A stretch of DNA of 64,000 nucleotides from Amoebophrya sp. A120. Its lineage: Eukaryota; Sar; Dinophyceae; Syndiniales; Amoebophryaceae. Of the stretch, positions 22,201 through 32,420 are shown piece after piece; position 1 is the first letter of the stretch; every line of letters starts with the position of its first letter. The stretch is from contig CAJINV010000001.1 in the NCBI GenBank assembly GCA_905178155.1, positions 7,013,794 through 7,077,793 on the forward strand. Reading direction: 5' to 3'. A program made the translations under genes and the position numbers. The notes under the pieces are model-generated. The model saw only the letters and a program-made list of their open reading frames with translations, was not told where the DNA came from and did not search any database.

Positions 22201-22910
22201 TGAAGTTAGCGCGCGGATTCACGGGAATGATCCAACGGCCTAGATGCACCGCACTGCCTGCTCTCGTATTTGCACTTCCTGCTTCTTTGTCGTAACAGGA
22301 GGGCCTCTTCTATTTCGTGTGATCATAGCTGTCTCTTCGCCACTGGTGTCGTGGACGTCGTGCACCGTTTCCTTCTTGCTTACTTGCATCATATCTATTC
22401 GAGATACGAGTGATCATGTTCTGCAATCGCTTCGACTAGGGCATTTCGTTTGAATCGTTACCCGGACAAAATTCGCGAGTACGTATAAAATCGGCATTCG
22501 TTTTCCCCATCGTCGTATTCTCGTTTACCACCGTTGCATTTTTTGTTCCTGCGCAGCGAACCTTCGCAACAGAAAATAAGCTGCATCGATCGCAACAACT
22601 ATTAGCAAATTTTTTTTTGGGTTTGGGTCTTGTCTATCACGACGAGGCTCTGTTCTGCGCCCTTTCGTGCACAAATCATCGTCATCAGCGCCGGGTGATC
22701 GTTCCACGTGCGGATGATGAAGGGTGCCTTGCGGGCCTTGTGTCTGTCGGGGCATGCGCTACTCCCCCGGGCTCGTGCAGCATTCCGGTCCGTCTCGGAG
22801 CCCGACGTTTCGCTGAGATACTCTGCAGGCAGGTCAAGTACAAAAAACCGCGCTGGCGTGCTGATGTGTAGGGCTTGTGGGGATCTTTGCATTGAAACTG
22901 AAGTTGCTGA

Positions 22911-25900
22911 TTGAGGCTTGAAAGTATTAGACATGACATTTCCCCAGAGAAGCGGGTCCCAATTTGCCTTGAGCCTACACATCACGCGACGGCGCAATTC
23001 GTGCTGCAAATCTTGACTTGCAAATTTATTTTTTCTGTGATACACACCACCAAATCTTCCGGGGCGGAGTACTCGGATGAGCCTTCTCTCGGGGACGAGG
23101 AGTCGCAGATCTTCCTGCAAGAACCGATCGCCGCGCTTGTCGGAGCCAACGGGGATGTGCAAGGAGGTATAATGTTGTTTTCTTTTTGAAAAGTACGCGC
23201 CTTCTACAAATGGGAGACAAAAAGCACACTCTGATTGAATGATAATGAAGTGGGGGGGATCACCGTGTCGGCTGTCCGGGTCCGAGAATGCAGAGCTTTT
23301 GTTCTTAACCACGGAATAAAACATCAACAGAACTCCCCGATTGGGGTGCGTCGTCGTTTGCGGAACAAGTACAATATGTGCCCCGCCCCTCGGGACCGCA
23401 CGACATCCACTCGGAACCGCACCAACCGCAGGAACAGGAGGACTGCCACCACGCGGAGGTGCCGGTCCTCAAGTTGCGGTTCGCCTACTTTTCTCCGTTC
23501 GCGGGCACCGAGTACATCAAGTTGGAGGACGAAACGAACACGACCCTCGCTTCCCTGTCTGAGACGGTGCACAAGGAGCTGACCGGATTCGACCACACGA
23601 AGCAGAAGGTGCACTCGCTGATCCGCGTCACGATTGCGCTGCAGGCCTTCGACCGCGCCGAGGAGACGTTTCTGCAGAGCCCGCCCCCGGTCGTGGCGCA
23701 ACTGCGGCGGAAGTCCTTGGGTACGCACTTGGCGCCGGTGGGCGCGGATGACCCGGACGAGCAGCTGCTGGAGGAGGAGATGAAGCAGTGGCTGAGCGGG
23801 CTGTGCCGGTACGCCAAGCACTTCCACCGGGCCAAGCTGGTGATGTCGCACCACTACGCGACCGTGCGCACCCACCCCGCCTCGGTGGCGCAGCTTTCGC
23901 CCGAGGAGTACACGGGCTGGCAAATGTTCCTGGATCGCCTCGAGAAGGTCGGTCTGTACCCAGCCTGGTTCAACCAACTGCACCTGTTGCCGCCGAACTT
24001 TCCGCCCTCCACGGGGGCGCTGGCCCTGCCCACCACGGCCGAAGACGCCTCGGGCTTCCCCGTCGTCTACTTCGACCCGCACAAGAAGTTGGGCGGCCGC
24101 CGAGCCTTCGACGGGCTCTGCCAGGAACCCTTCATGGACCGGACAACCCGGACGTGGCAGTGCAAGCGGCACATGATCAAGATGCGGGACGCGGTGGGCC
24201 GGTGCTGCCAGTTCACGCAGATGTACCCCACGGAAGACGGCATCATGATCCGGGAGCCGCGCTACAAGCTCAACATCAAGTTTGATTACCAGCTCGACAA
24301 CTGGGCGCAGACGAAGATGCACCTCGTGGACGTGAGTTACAATCCCTGGAGCGACACCGAAAGCGTGAATGAGTACAAGGACGTGACGCAGCTGGAGAAG
24401 CACATCCTTCGTGCGATGAAAACCCACGAGAACCCAAAGAACTACCCGGAGGTACAGCAGCTGCTCGAGCTGCAAACCTGGCACACTGCGCATTACGGAC
24501 TATATCAAAGTGAAAAGCGCAATTCAGCTCGCTCCGGCGTGCCACCGGAGTTCTTGTAGAGAAACGCAAACAGTACACAAGTCGCAGCATAAGTGACTCA
24601 ATTGCAGAAGAATGCATGATGAACAATAGATGCTTAGTAGTTTTGCCGTATCAGACGTGAAAAATATCAGATCTGAGCGAACCCCAGTTACCGGCGGAAG
24701 TGGCGCAGGAGCTATTTTCACTTTGATTTGCGTGCCGACGCGGTGGTGGACCCTACGACCGAGATCGATTTCGCGGGGGAGCCGCAGCCGGACGAAGCTT
24801 CTCTGGCGGACCTGATCGTGCGCATCGAGTGCTACAACGACATCGTGTATGGCATGGAGGACTCGGACGGGGCCTTTGGGAACAACATCTACGACCGCCA
24901 CAACAAGAAGGGCCAGGAGGAGCGCCGCATGTACGGCGTGCACCACTCGAACTGCGTGGCAAAGAAGCACGGGAGCGACACACTGTACATGATCGACAGC
25001 AACTTCGTCCCCCCCATGCAAGCGGCGTCGCCCAGCGACGGGCTCCCGCGGTCCATGGCCGCCGGCACCACGAAATATTCGTGGGCGGAGCGGCGCAACA
25101 GCTTCGTTACCCGGCGCAACCAGGACATGGGCGTGGCGGGTGGCTACGAGATTTCGAAGTTGCTCTTCGTGTGGCAGGCGGTGGGTGGCAAGGAGCGAAA
25201 GGCGATGAAGGACGAGTGCTCCTGGGTCTTCGGCCGGATCTACGACAAGGGGGAGGCGAGGCGGTGGACGCACGAGAACCCGGCGGAGGCGCCGGAGGTT
25301 GGCGACATCGAGTACGCGTTCGACACGTTCCCACTCGACGAGATGTACAAATCGCGCGCCGAGGGGGGCCGCGGCGTCTCGCCCGGGGATTTGACGGGGG
25401 CCACCCCGAATCAGGTGGCCTTCGCCGCCAACTTTGCCGGGACCTCACGCGGGAACTACCTGTCGCTGATGGGCGACTTCATTTCCTGCAACAGCACCAG
25501 CCGGGGCGTCTCGGAGAAAAAAGCGAAGGACGTGTGGATTCGCATGCTGCAGCTCACGCCGATCGACGAGGAGCACCTGGCGGAACCGTCCATGACCACG
25601 CAGCAGGTGCTCGACAGCTACGCCCTGCTCAAGAAGGAGGAGCTGGAGGACGGTTTTTACAACCAGAACCGGCACCGGTCCCAGGTGGAAAACGTCGCTT
25701 TGTTCAACCCCGTCTCCTACAATCCCAAGTGGACCTGCACGAGTTTCGTGGTCGGGTACATGGCGGGTTTCTTGGCCCTCGCGGAGGAGGAGAAGAATCA
25801 CGGCGTGATGCCCTCCGTCATGGACCCCACCATGCTCCAGCTGGTGTACCGCGAACTGTGGTCGTACGAAGCCAACTGGATCGGCGACGACGGCACGCTC

Positions 25901-26992
25901 CTGATCGGGAGCCAGGACGGGCTGTTCCGCAAGTCGAACCTGCTGGAGCCGGATCCCAGCCTGATCGGGATTGGGCTGGAGCGCCCGGGAAACCCGCTGG
26001 TGGTGGCCGGGCTCACCGTGGGCAACCACGAAAATGAGTTGCGCACTTCGCCGACCGAGCTCTCCAAGGTCTTGCGCCACTCCCGCCACCTGGTCGTGCC
26101 CATCCGCCCGCCACCCCCGCTCCCGGAGCCGGAGCCGGAAGACATCTACTCGTCGTATCCGTACCACTACTACCATTACGAATCGGAGGAAGATCACACG
26201 ACTGACGACCACGGTGCGGGCGAAACGCACACAACCCACGATCACCACGAGGACGTCGGCACACACTCCATGCCGATCTACAATCCGGCCGACGCCGAAC
26301 ACCACGCCAACTCGTACACGCCGGCTTATCATTACCCGCCGTTGCCTGAGTACGCCGAGTCTCATCCCGTTTCCCCGCCGGCTGCTCCTCTGCCGCCGGC
26401 GCACCACGGCCATTCTACGCCGCACAGCCACGGCCACCACCCGGCACACGGCCACCACCACTACGGCCACCACGGCCACGGCTATTCTACGCCGTACAGC
26501 TACGGCCACGACCCGGCACACGGCCACCACCACCACCACCACGGTCACCACCAGCACGGCTATTCTACGTCGCACGAAACCCCCGCGCCGCACTACTCGC
26601 ACTCCGCGCCGGCGCAGTACCCGGCGTCGACGCCCCCGTACACCGAGTCGTATTCGCCTCCGGTGCACCACGGCCCTTCTGCGCCGCACAGCTACGGCTA
26701 CCACCCGGAACACGTCGAGGTCCACGCGCCGCCGCACAATTCGTACCCTGAGCACATCGAACCGCTCCCCGTCTCCCCTGCTGCTCCCGTGACGTCGGCG
26801 CACCCCGCGGAGGCAACCGCCGCGCCGCCGAGCCAGGACGGTTCCACGCTGAGCACAGCGGCGCCCGACCAGACCACGACCTCTCACCCGTCTGCGACGG
26901 ATGGCCACGGTGCGGCGGACCACAATCCGTTGGCCCCGTTTGTCCCGATGATGCAGCAGAGTCTGCGCGGGATTGGTCAAATATCACTCTGA
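22911..26992 (+). CDS. Large unknown protein with His-rich C-terminal repeats (5' end unresolved)
   Basis: Unrecognised protein of up to about 1254 residues. Three exons join in phase through GT-AG introns: open frame 22911-23166, 23331-24555 and 24709-26992. Junction residues read ...GDVQG/ELPDWG... and ...PPEFL/SYFHFD.... The first exon has no ATG, so a start or further exon lies upstream; coding character is clear only from about 23,050. The central part is globular, with many Trp/Tyr/Cys residues (e.g. FNPVSYNPKWTCTSFVVGYM). The last 290 residues are Pro/His/Tyr-rich, with His clusters that could bind Zn, Ni or Cu (inference). High GC and consistent codon use argue for one gene. No domain family was recognised; intracellular location is unknown because the N-terminus is missing. 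Confidence 0.72.
26408..26570 (+). repeat. In-frame coding tandem repeat (His-rich)
   Basis: Three starts of a GGC(C/T)ATTCTACG(C/T)CG unit occur at 26408, 26480 and 26558 (72 and 78 bp apart). Each encodes a unit like HGYSTPYSYGHDPAHGHHHH. Length differences are whole codons, so the repeat expands in frame. Confidence 0.75.
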
Positions 26993-27279
26993 AAAGACCC
27001 AGCGAAGCGTAAATTCGTCCCCTCGATTTTTATATGTATGTTTCGAGGCACCACCTAATTTTTCTATTATCATACAGTGTGGCAGCGTCTTCAGGCAAGA
27101 GGAGGTCAAAGTGTGTAGCATGTACTATTCGGAAACGCATTGGTAGCGCTAGCTGCACCTGCACCTGCGTCACGAAAATCATTCGTACACTAGGCAACAC
27201 CTCGAAGATCATGAAAATGATACAGAAACAAGGTGCTCTATTAGAGCCGCGCTGTGTTTTTTTGGCCTGGCCATACGCA

Positions 27280-28850
27280 ATGTTCCAGCGGGCGGGCGGA
27301 CAACAGGGTCCGCATTCGAGTTCGTTTCTCGAGGGCGATTTCTTCGCCGGCTTCCGGAACGCGATTCAGGAGCACGTGGGGCCTATCACACAGGAAAATG
27401 CTAGCATATCACGCGAAGATACAAAAAAAATTTTACTATGATATACTTACACGACAAATCTAGCAAGAACCAAAAATGTTCGGGCTGGACGACCCCGGGC
27501 CCGCAGTAAGGTATTGCAGAAATAAGTAATGCAAGACAGAATTTGATTGCATTGCAAATGCGGTAATATGCTAGGTGGCTTTTTTCTGTGGGATAAAACC
27601 CGAGGTGGATTGGGAGGAGGCCGCGGAGTATCAAATGTAAAAATGTCCGGGTCTGGAAGATTCTGACACTTGTCATGCACGTTTTGCATGAGCCCTGATG
27701 TCTGTGATGCATGCCCTAGCATCACAGATTTTGTGGGAGCTTCTTGATGCCTATTCCGCATGACAAATGCCCTCTCCGCGTAGCAAAAAATACATTCCTT
27801 TTGGTACTCATGCAATACAGATTTTTCTGGAATCCAAATGCAGCATCACAAGTTCCAACCTTCCAGACCCAGACATTTTACTTGTGATACGGAGAAATTG
27901 CCCGCGATGTTGCCCGGGTTGCAGCGTCGGACCATATGCAAGAAAAAAAGTGCGTAAGTGTAAATTTGTGTTGCAGAACATGCAACAGAGTTACACCTGT
28001 CATGCCAGACAGCCACGAAGCTCTCTTTTCAGGTGTGTTTTGCCTTACAAGCCACGCGTGACAGGTTTTCTCTGTCATGTAGAGCAAATGATGCTGTTCC
28101 TCAAAGAAAGTTACACTTACACACTTTTTTTCCTGGATAGACCACGACGGCGATGCAGTACTGGAACGAGCGAACGCAGGACTACGTCGGGGGCGAGGCT
28201 GATGTCGTGGAGCACCGTTTCGAACTGTACTGGGGGGCGGCGGGTGACGAGTGGCGGCGGTCGGTCGGCTTCCTCCAGGATGTGGCACACTTGGACCTGA
28301 ACCAGGATGCCGGGTACGTGCCGAAAGAATTTCATCCGGGCGTGGGGGAGGACCAGGCCAAGCTGCGCAGTGGCGTGAACAAGCACACTATCCTTGGTCA
28401 ACTGGTGTGGAAGAGTTCCCCTCCCGCTCTTTTTGTAGACACCACGGAAGATGACATGAGGAAAATGCATTGCAGGTAAAGAAGAACATGACAGAGAGTA
28501 GAGAAAATAGCGTGATCTTCGTTGCACGACACGCACCTCTTGGCGAAGGTAGATCTGCAGCGTATGCATAAAAAAACTGGCAGTAAGTGTTTCATTGCAC
28601 TTTCGATGTGAAGACAAGGCTCCAGCTGAGAACAGCATCCTTCGGAACAGATCGCGCAGTTTTCTTCCGCGCTAGCGGCCCTTTTGTTTCTGGTGTAGGG
28701 CGGGGAAAAATCTTCCTACCGGATAAGCACCAAGAAGCGAGTGATGGAGTGGCGGAACTTTCCCGAAGAGGTGGTGGATTTGGTCATCGAGGCGCACGAG
28801 AAAACCGCCGAACAGCAAGCCATCTATCCTGCGGGAAAGTTTGCGTCAAA
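27280..28850 (+). CDS. Unknown protein interrupted by three introners (3' end unresolved)
   Basis: Unrecognised. Exons before and between the introners join in frame: 27280-27383, 27601-27628, 27895-27934 and 28145-28483. Junction residues are ...QEHVG/PEVDWEEAAEK and ...LQRRT/TTAMQYWNERT. The product is hydrophilic, rich in Glu/Asp/Trp, without membrane segments. A likely later exon lies around 28700-28850 (VMEWRNFPEEVVDLVIEAHE). It fits no clean phase with the strong GTAAAG donor at 28484, so that join and the true stop are unresolved. A 49-codon frame at 29049-29198, rich in Cys and Pro, might be its last exon. The start at 27280 is one option; the frame is open up to an ATG at 27034, which would add a hydrophobic leader. 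No domain assigned. Confidence 0.55.
27384..27595. mobile_element. Introner element, family B, partly decayed (212 bp)
   Basis: The left end, TATCACACAGGAAAATGCTA, matches the reverse complement of the right end, TATCCCACAGAAAAAAGCCA, and the match continues inward (TAGCATAT). Flanking pentamers are GGGCC and AAACC, so the target duplication is eroded or the ends have shifted. Removing the unit with one pentamer still keeps the host frame (VGP/EVDW). Confidence 0.65.
27629..27889. mobile_element. Introner element, family A (261 bp)
   Basis: Left end TATCAAATGTAAAAATGTCC; right end is the inverted match ending CATTTTACTTGTGATA. A perfect duplication CGGAG lies at 27624-27628 and 27890-27894. 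Excision joins ...EEAAE to KLPAM... in frame. Confidence 0.9.
27935..28139. mobile_element. Introner element, family B (205 bp)
   Basis: Left end TATGCAAGAAAAAAAGTGCG; the right end, read inverted, is TATCCAGGAAAAAAAGTGTG. A perfect duplication GACCA lies at 27930-27934 and 28140-28144. Only 45 bp separate it from the upstream family A copy. Excision restores the frame ...RRT/TTAM. Confidence 0.9.
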
Positions 28851-30364
28851 TCAACACGCGTGCGGTGCTTCTTGTCATGCTGTTACCGTAGATTTTTGTG
28901 CTTCTTGCTTTTCCCGCCTCTCTTTAGCCGTGAGAGGGCCGGGCCCTCCATGATGCTACTTGCGTCATGATGGCATCGCGGTACTGTTCTTGCGGTTAAA
29001 AAGTAGATTGCACATCACGCTGTGTGAAGATGTTGAGGCAGCTGTTTCATGGGATACGCAGATCCGGAATGCCGGGGGCCGCTGAGACCACCGCGAAACT
29101 GTTGGACAGATCCCTCGGGAAAGGATGTTTCAAACGCAGAAAAGAATCAATTTGAGATAGTTCCAAATATCAATGAATGTTTCACAGGAAAGATATAGAT
29201 GGAATTTCCGTCTTCGCAGAATTTGTTCTACGAGAAAAGCATGTGAATGGCTATTAACTAGTTGGAAATCTATCAGTTTCGAGACCGAGTTGTCTCGGTG
29301 ATGTATGAATCGTCAGAAAGAAAAATATAGCATTGCCTGCACTATTCTACTATCCGGTATGATTTATTGTTGTTATTGTTTTGATATTTGCACAGTTTCA
29401 GCTCGCAGTTTCACCTTCAAAAATATTGTATCAAAATTAAAAGCGAAAATCGTCTTACCAGCGCAGATCTTGGCGCACGACAAACGTTGTCGGTGCAGGA
29501 GGCATGTGCAATTTCTTTCTGAAAAGGGCACTGTTTCCTTCAGGGGGTCTATCGCTTGTCAGACACGAACGCTACCGTTCAGAAATTATGTAGATCTAGT
29601 TTGTTTATGTGCTGCATGAATCAGTAAAAATTTTTAATTATGTATCATTCAAAATCCGACCACAGGGATGTTAGATAACACTGAAAAGGCGTTATGCGAG
29701 GCATCGACTGCATTGCGGTTCTGCCTCGCTTTCTGCTTATCAGTGGTATCTGTCCCGCCAAGAAGCACTAAGTTGTGTCCGCAATAAGGCACAGCAGCCG
29801 CAAGAGGTTTTGTTGCGTGCACTATCGCAAGAGAAAAAACAGCAGAATGTGATTGTTGAAATTTTAGTTGGGTTTGCACAGGTTTAGGTACTGAAAACTC
29901 GTTCGCTCTTTTCTTCAAGGAGCGGATGTGTGTAAAGGCAGCGCTTACACCGTGTGTTCACTTGTTTGGCGATGAAGTACCTTTGTGACTGCGTATCAGA
30001 ATGAGCGGTGCGCCATGCCGAGTGATGAGAGGAAAGAGTGCCACCCTTGCAGTTCTGATGCCATCAGGACCCAAAATCAACAACGCACGTCCTAAGAGGA
30101 GTGCATACGTATCCCTTTTACGTAAGGATTTGTGCCACGCTTCATAGTTGTAATCCCAATTAATCTCGACATGATCAGGTTTCAGGTCGCAAATTAAAAT
30201 TTCCGTATTTTTCAAGAAACGTAATGCCTTCGACACGAGTACACCGCTGCTCTTGTACTTTTTCAAGGCCTTGCTACGCGCTTCGGGACTGTATCTCCGC
30301 TAGTAGCAGACGGTAAACTTCCCACCTATTCGTCGATCCACCACGGCGAACACCACGTGCTAAG
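28851..30364. other. Mostly non-coding stretch
   Basis: Apart from the possible last exon at 29049-29198, no supported gene. 29,200-29,650 is AT-rich. Minus-strand frames at 29649-29918 and 29958-30303 lack an ATG and are doubtful. Confidence 0.45.
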
Positions 30365-32101
30365 ATGTTGATGCTGGTTGATTGCGGCCCGCCTATCAAA
30401 TGCAAAAATGTCTGGGTCTGGAAGATTTTGAGATTTGTCATGCTTGTCTGGCATGACCAAAAAGTTTGTGATGCGTGTCCAAGAAGAGACCCTTTTGCCT
30501 GTCATGCAAAAACGCAGTTTCTCATGCGAAAAACGCAACACAAAGAAGCGCAGATATTTCTCATGCTTGCCTGTGCATTACAGGGCATTCGCATTCACTA
30601 TTCCCAACGCAGCATTACAAGTTTCCAGACCCAGACATTTTTGCTGTTGATACCGCCCAGCCGCAAGCAACTGTACTACGCCAATGCGGGATTTTATCAC
30701 AGGAAAAAAGTGTTACAGTTACACATTTGTTGGAGTTTCTGCATCACGAAGTTGCTCGACATGGCTAAGAAAACCTGTGATGCGCAGACTGTAAGGGAAA
30801 ACACCAATGAAATGAGGCTGGCAAGCATTTCCTGCATGACAGAGGTTGTCTGTCTTGCTTGTTTCCCATCAGAGTGTGTAACTGTAACACTTTTTTCTCA
30901 CGATAGATTTTTCATCGGCCTTATGTTCACCGTGATAGGTATGCGGATTTCGCGGTTCCTTGCCTGGGTGGGGTTTCTGATGGCAATCGCCTGCGGAATC
31001 CAGGTTGTCTTGTTCGGGTGTTTGTACCTTAAATACGGCTGGCGAGAAGAACGACCCAGAATAACCATCACGGAAAGACCGCCATCCATGTAAGTGCAAC
31101 AGTAAGTTGTTTAAGCGATGATCTACTTCTAGGGATGTTTTCGATGGACCCTAGTAGACATAAGCAGAAAATGTTGCATCGAGGGTAACGGAAACGCATT
31201 GTCTTCATTTTGTGTCACTACTGGTTTTCCATGAAAAAGGACGCCCACGGCTCGAGCTTGTTCTTGTTAAAGGTGATTTATTATGTTTCCACATATTTTC
31301 ACAGGATGGACCCACGGCTGCAGCAGCCGACGGTGATTTACATGCAGGATACTGGCAGTGGGCCGGTGGTGGTCGCGCAGGTGCAGAGCGGGCAAATTCC
31401 ACCCAACGCGGGTTTTGGTGGTAGCACGACGGTGGGGCAGCCAATGTATAACTACAACCAGCAACCTTTTCCGCCGGGCGGTATGATGCAGCAGCCAGGT
31501 TACGCTGGTAACTATCCGAACAACATGCAGCCTCTACCGACGCAAGGTGTAGTACCCGGGGGAGCGCAGCGACCCGCGCAAGGGCATCCGGCATACACGG
31601 AAGTAAGTTGAGCGTCGTGGATCAAGTTCGCCTGCTTGCAACTGCTCGCATTACGCAAGAGCGCGGTGATGTCTACAGAGAAGCTCATGCCGGCACCAGA
31701 TCTCGGAGAAAGACACTTTTCACCAGGAACGGCGAAACCGTAGACGAACTTTATTTGGGAAGAGATGAACCGGAGGGGGAGTTGAACCTAGCGTTGGATC
31801 TGGAACCCGGGTGTTCTCGACCTGCCATGTCGAAGTACAGGGGAATATGGTCGCTGTGGCGACTGTGACGAGGAAGGTAGCAACTTCGTAGGCTTGCCGA
31901 TGCAAGAACGGGTGCACTACAATAGCATCGCTGGAGATGATGTTGAAGTAAGTGTGCGCGCTGCTGCAATTTTTTTTTTGCGGTCGGTCCCCGCAGGACA
32001 CCACGAACCAACGTTGGCAACAGGCACTAGAACAGCTAAGCTGCTGCAAGAAAAAAAACAAATTGTACGATCGCAGGGAAAAAGCGCAAATAATGTCGTA
32101 G
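30365..32101 (+). CDS. Unknown small membrane protein, six exons, two introners
   Basis: A complete prediction of 267 residues. Exons: 30365-30393, 30658-30694, 30911-31089, 31305-31602, 31792-31947 and 31997-32101, all in phase. Introns 3-5 are GT-AG; introns 1 and 2 are introners inside the first 22 codons. Two hydrophobic segments lie at about residues 23-60 (FFIGLMFTVIGMRI and FLMAIACGIQVVLFGCLYL). A basic hinge follows, then a Pro/Gln/Gly/Met-rich region, a Cys cluster (CRSTGEYGRCGDCDEEG) and a basic end with CCKKKNK. The layout suggests a small tail-out membrane protein with a disordered cytosolic region. I know no family for it. The start ATG at 30365 is followed at once by coding sequence that only makes sense after introner removal, which supports the model. 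Confidence 0.65.
30394..30652. mobile_element. Introner element, family A (259 bp)
   Basis: Left end TATCAAATGCAAAAATGTCT, right end the inverted repeat finishing TTTTTGCTGTTGATA. Perfect duplication CCGCC at 30389-30393 and 30653-30657. It interrupts codon 10 of the host gene. No cut within the duplication gives GT...AG. Confidence 0.92.
30695..30905. mobile_element. Introner element, family B (211 bp)
   Basis: Left end TATCACAGGAAAAAAGTGTT; right end inverted, TATCGTGAGAAAAAAGTGTT, continuing ACAGTTACAC on both sides. Perfect duplication GATTT at 30690-30694 and 30906-30910. It sits only 42 bp after the family A copy. Confidence 0.92.
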
Positions 32102-32420
32102 AAATTTATATATGATGTATCTGTTGTTTTCATACTTGAGAACTTTCCCCGAGCGTTTCTGCTTTGAAGGGGCGCGCCGCAGGGACATTTTTAATGTTCT
32201 ACCCTTAAGGGTTTTTCGGTCGTGCTTTCTGTCGGTCCTCGTGGTGCGAAGATCTCACTTTTCTCAATGCCTGGATCGTTGTTTGCCGGAGATCTCTTGG
32301 ATATGTCGTGATTCTCTTTTGCACAAGTGGTGATTGAGTTTGCTCTACATCTACTCACGCATTGGTGCTGCCGTCGACGGCACTTCCAGCCGCCTACCGA
32401 CTCCGAGCTGCGCTATCAGT

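Noticed and set aside
22602-23327. 241-codon minus-strand frame
   Set aside because: It overlaps the plus-strand exon that joins in phase to the large His-rich gene. No motif and composition is less coding-like than the plus strand.
25445-26980. 511-codon minus-strand open frame
   Set aside because: It lies antisense to the His-rich gene; its Arg/Val repeats are simply the complement of the His/Pro codons. No ATG-supported gene structure.
27476-27505. Short ATG exon (MFGLDDPGPA) ending at GTAAGG
   Set aside because: It lies inside an introner whose inverted ends and frame-restoring removal explain the region better.
29958-30303. Minus-strand open frame of about 115 codons
   Set aside because: Looks partly coding and opens after an AG, but has no ATG and faces the start of the gene at 30365 with no room for an upstream exon.
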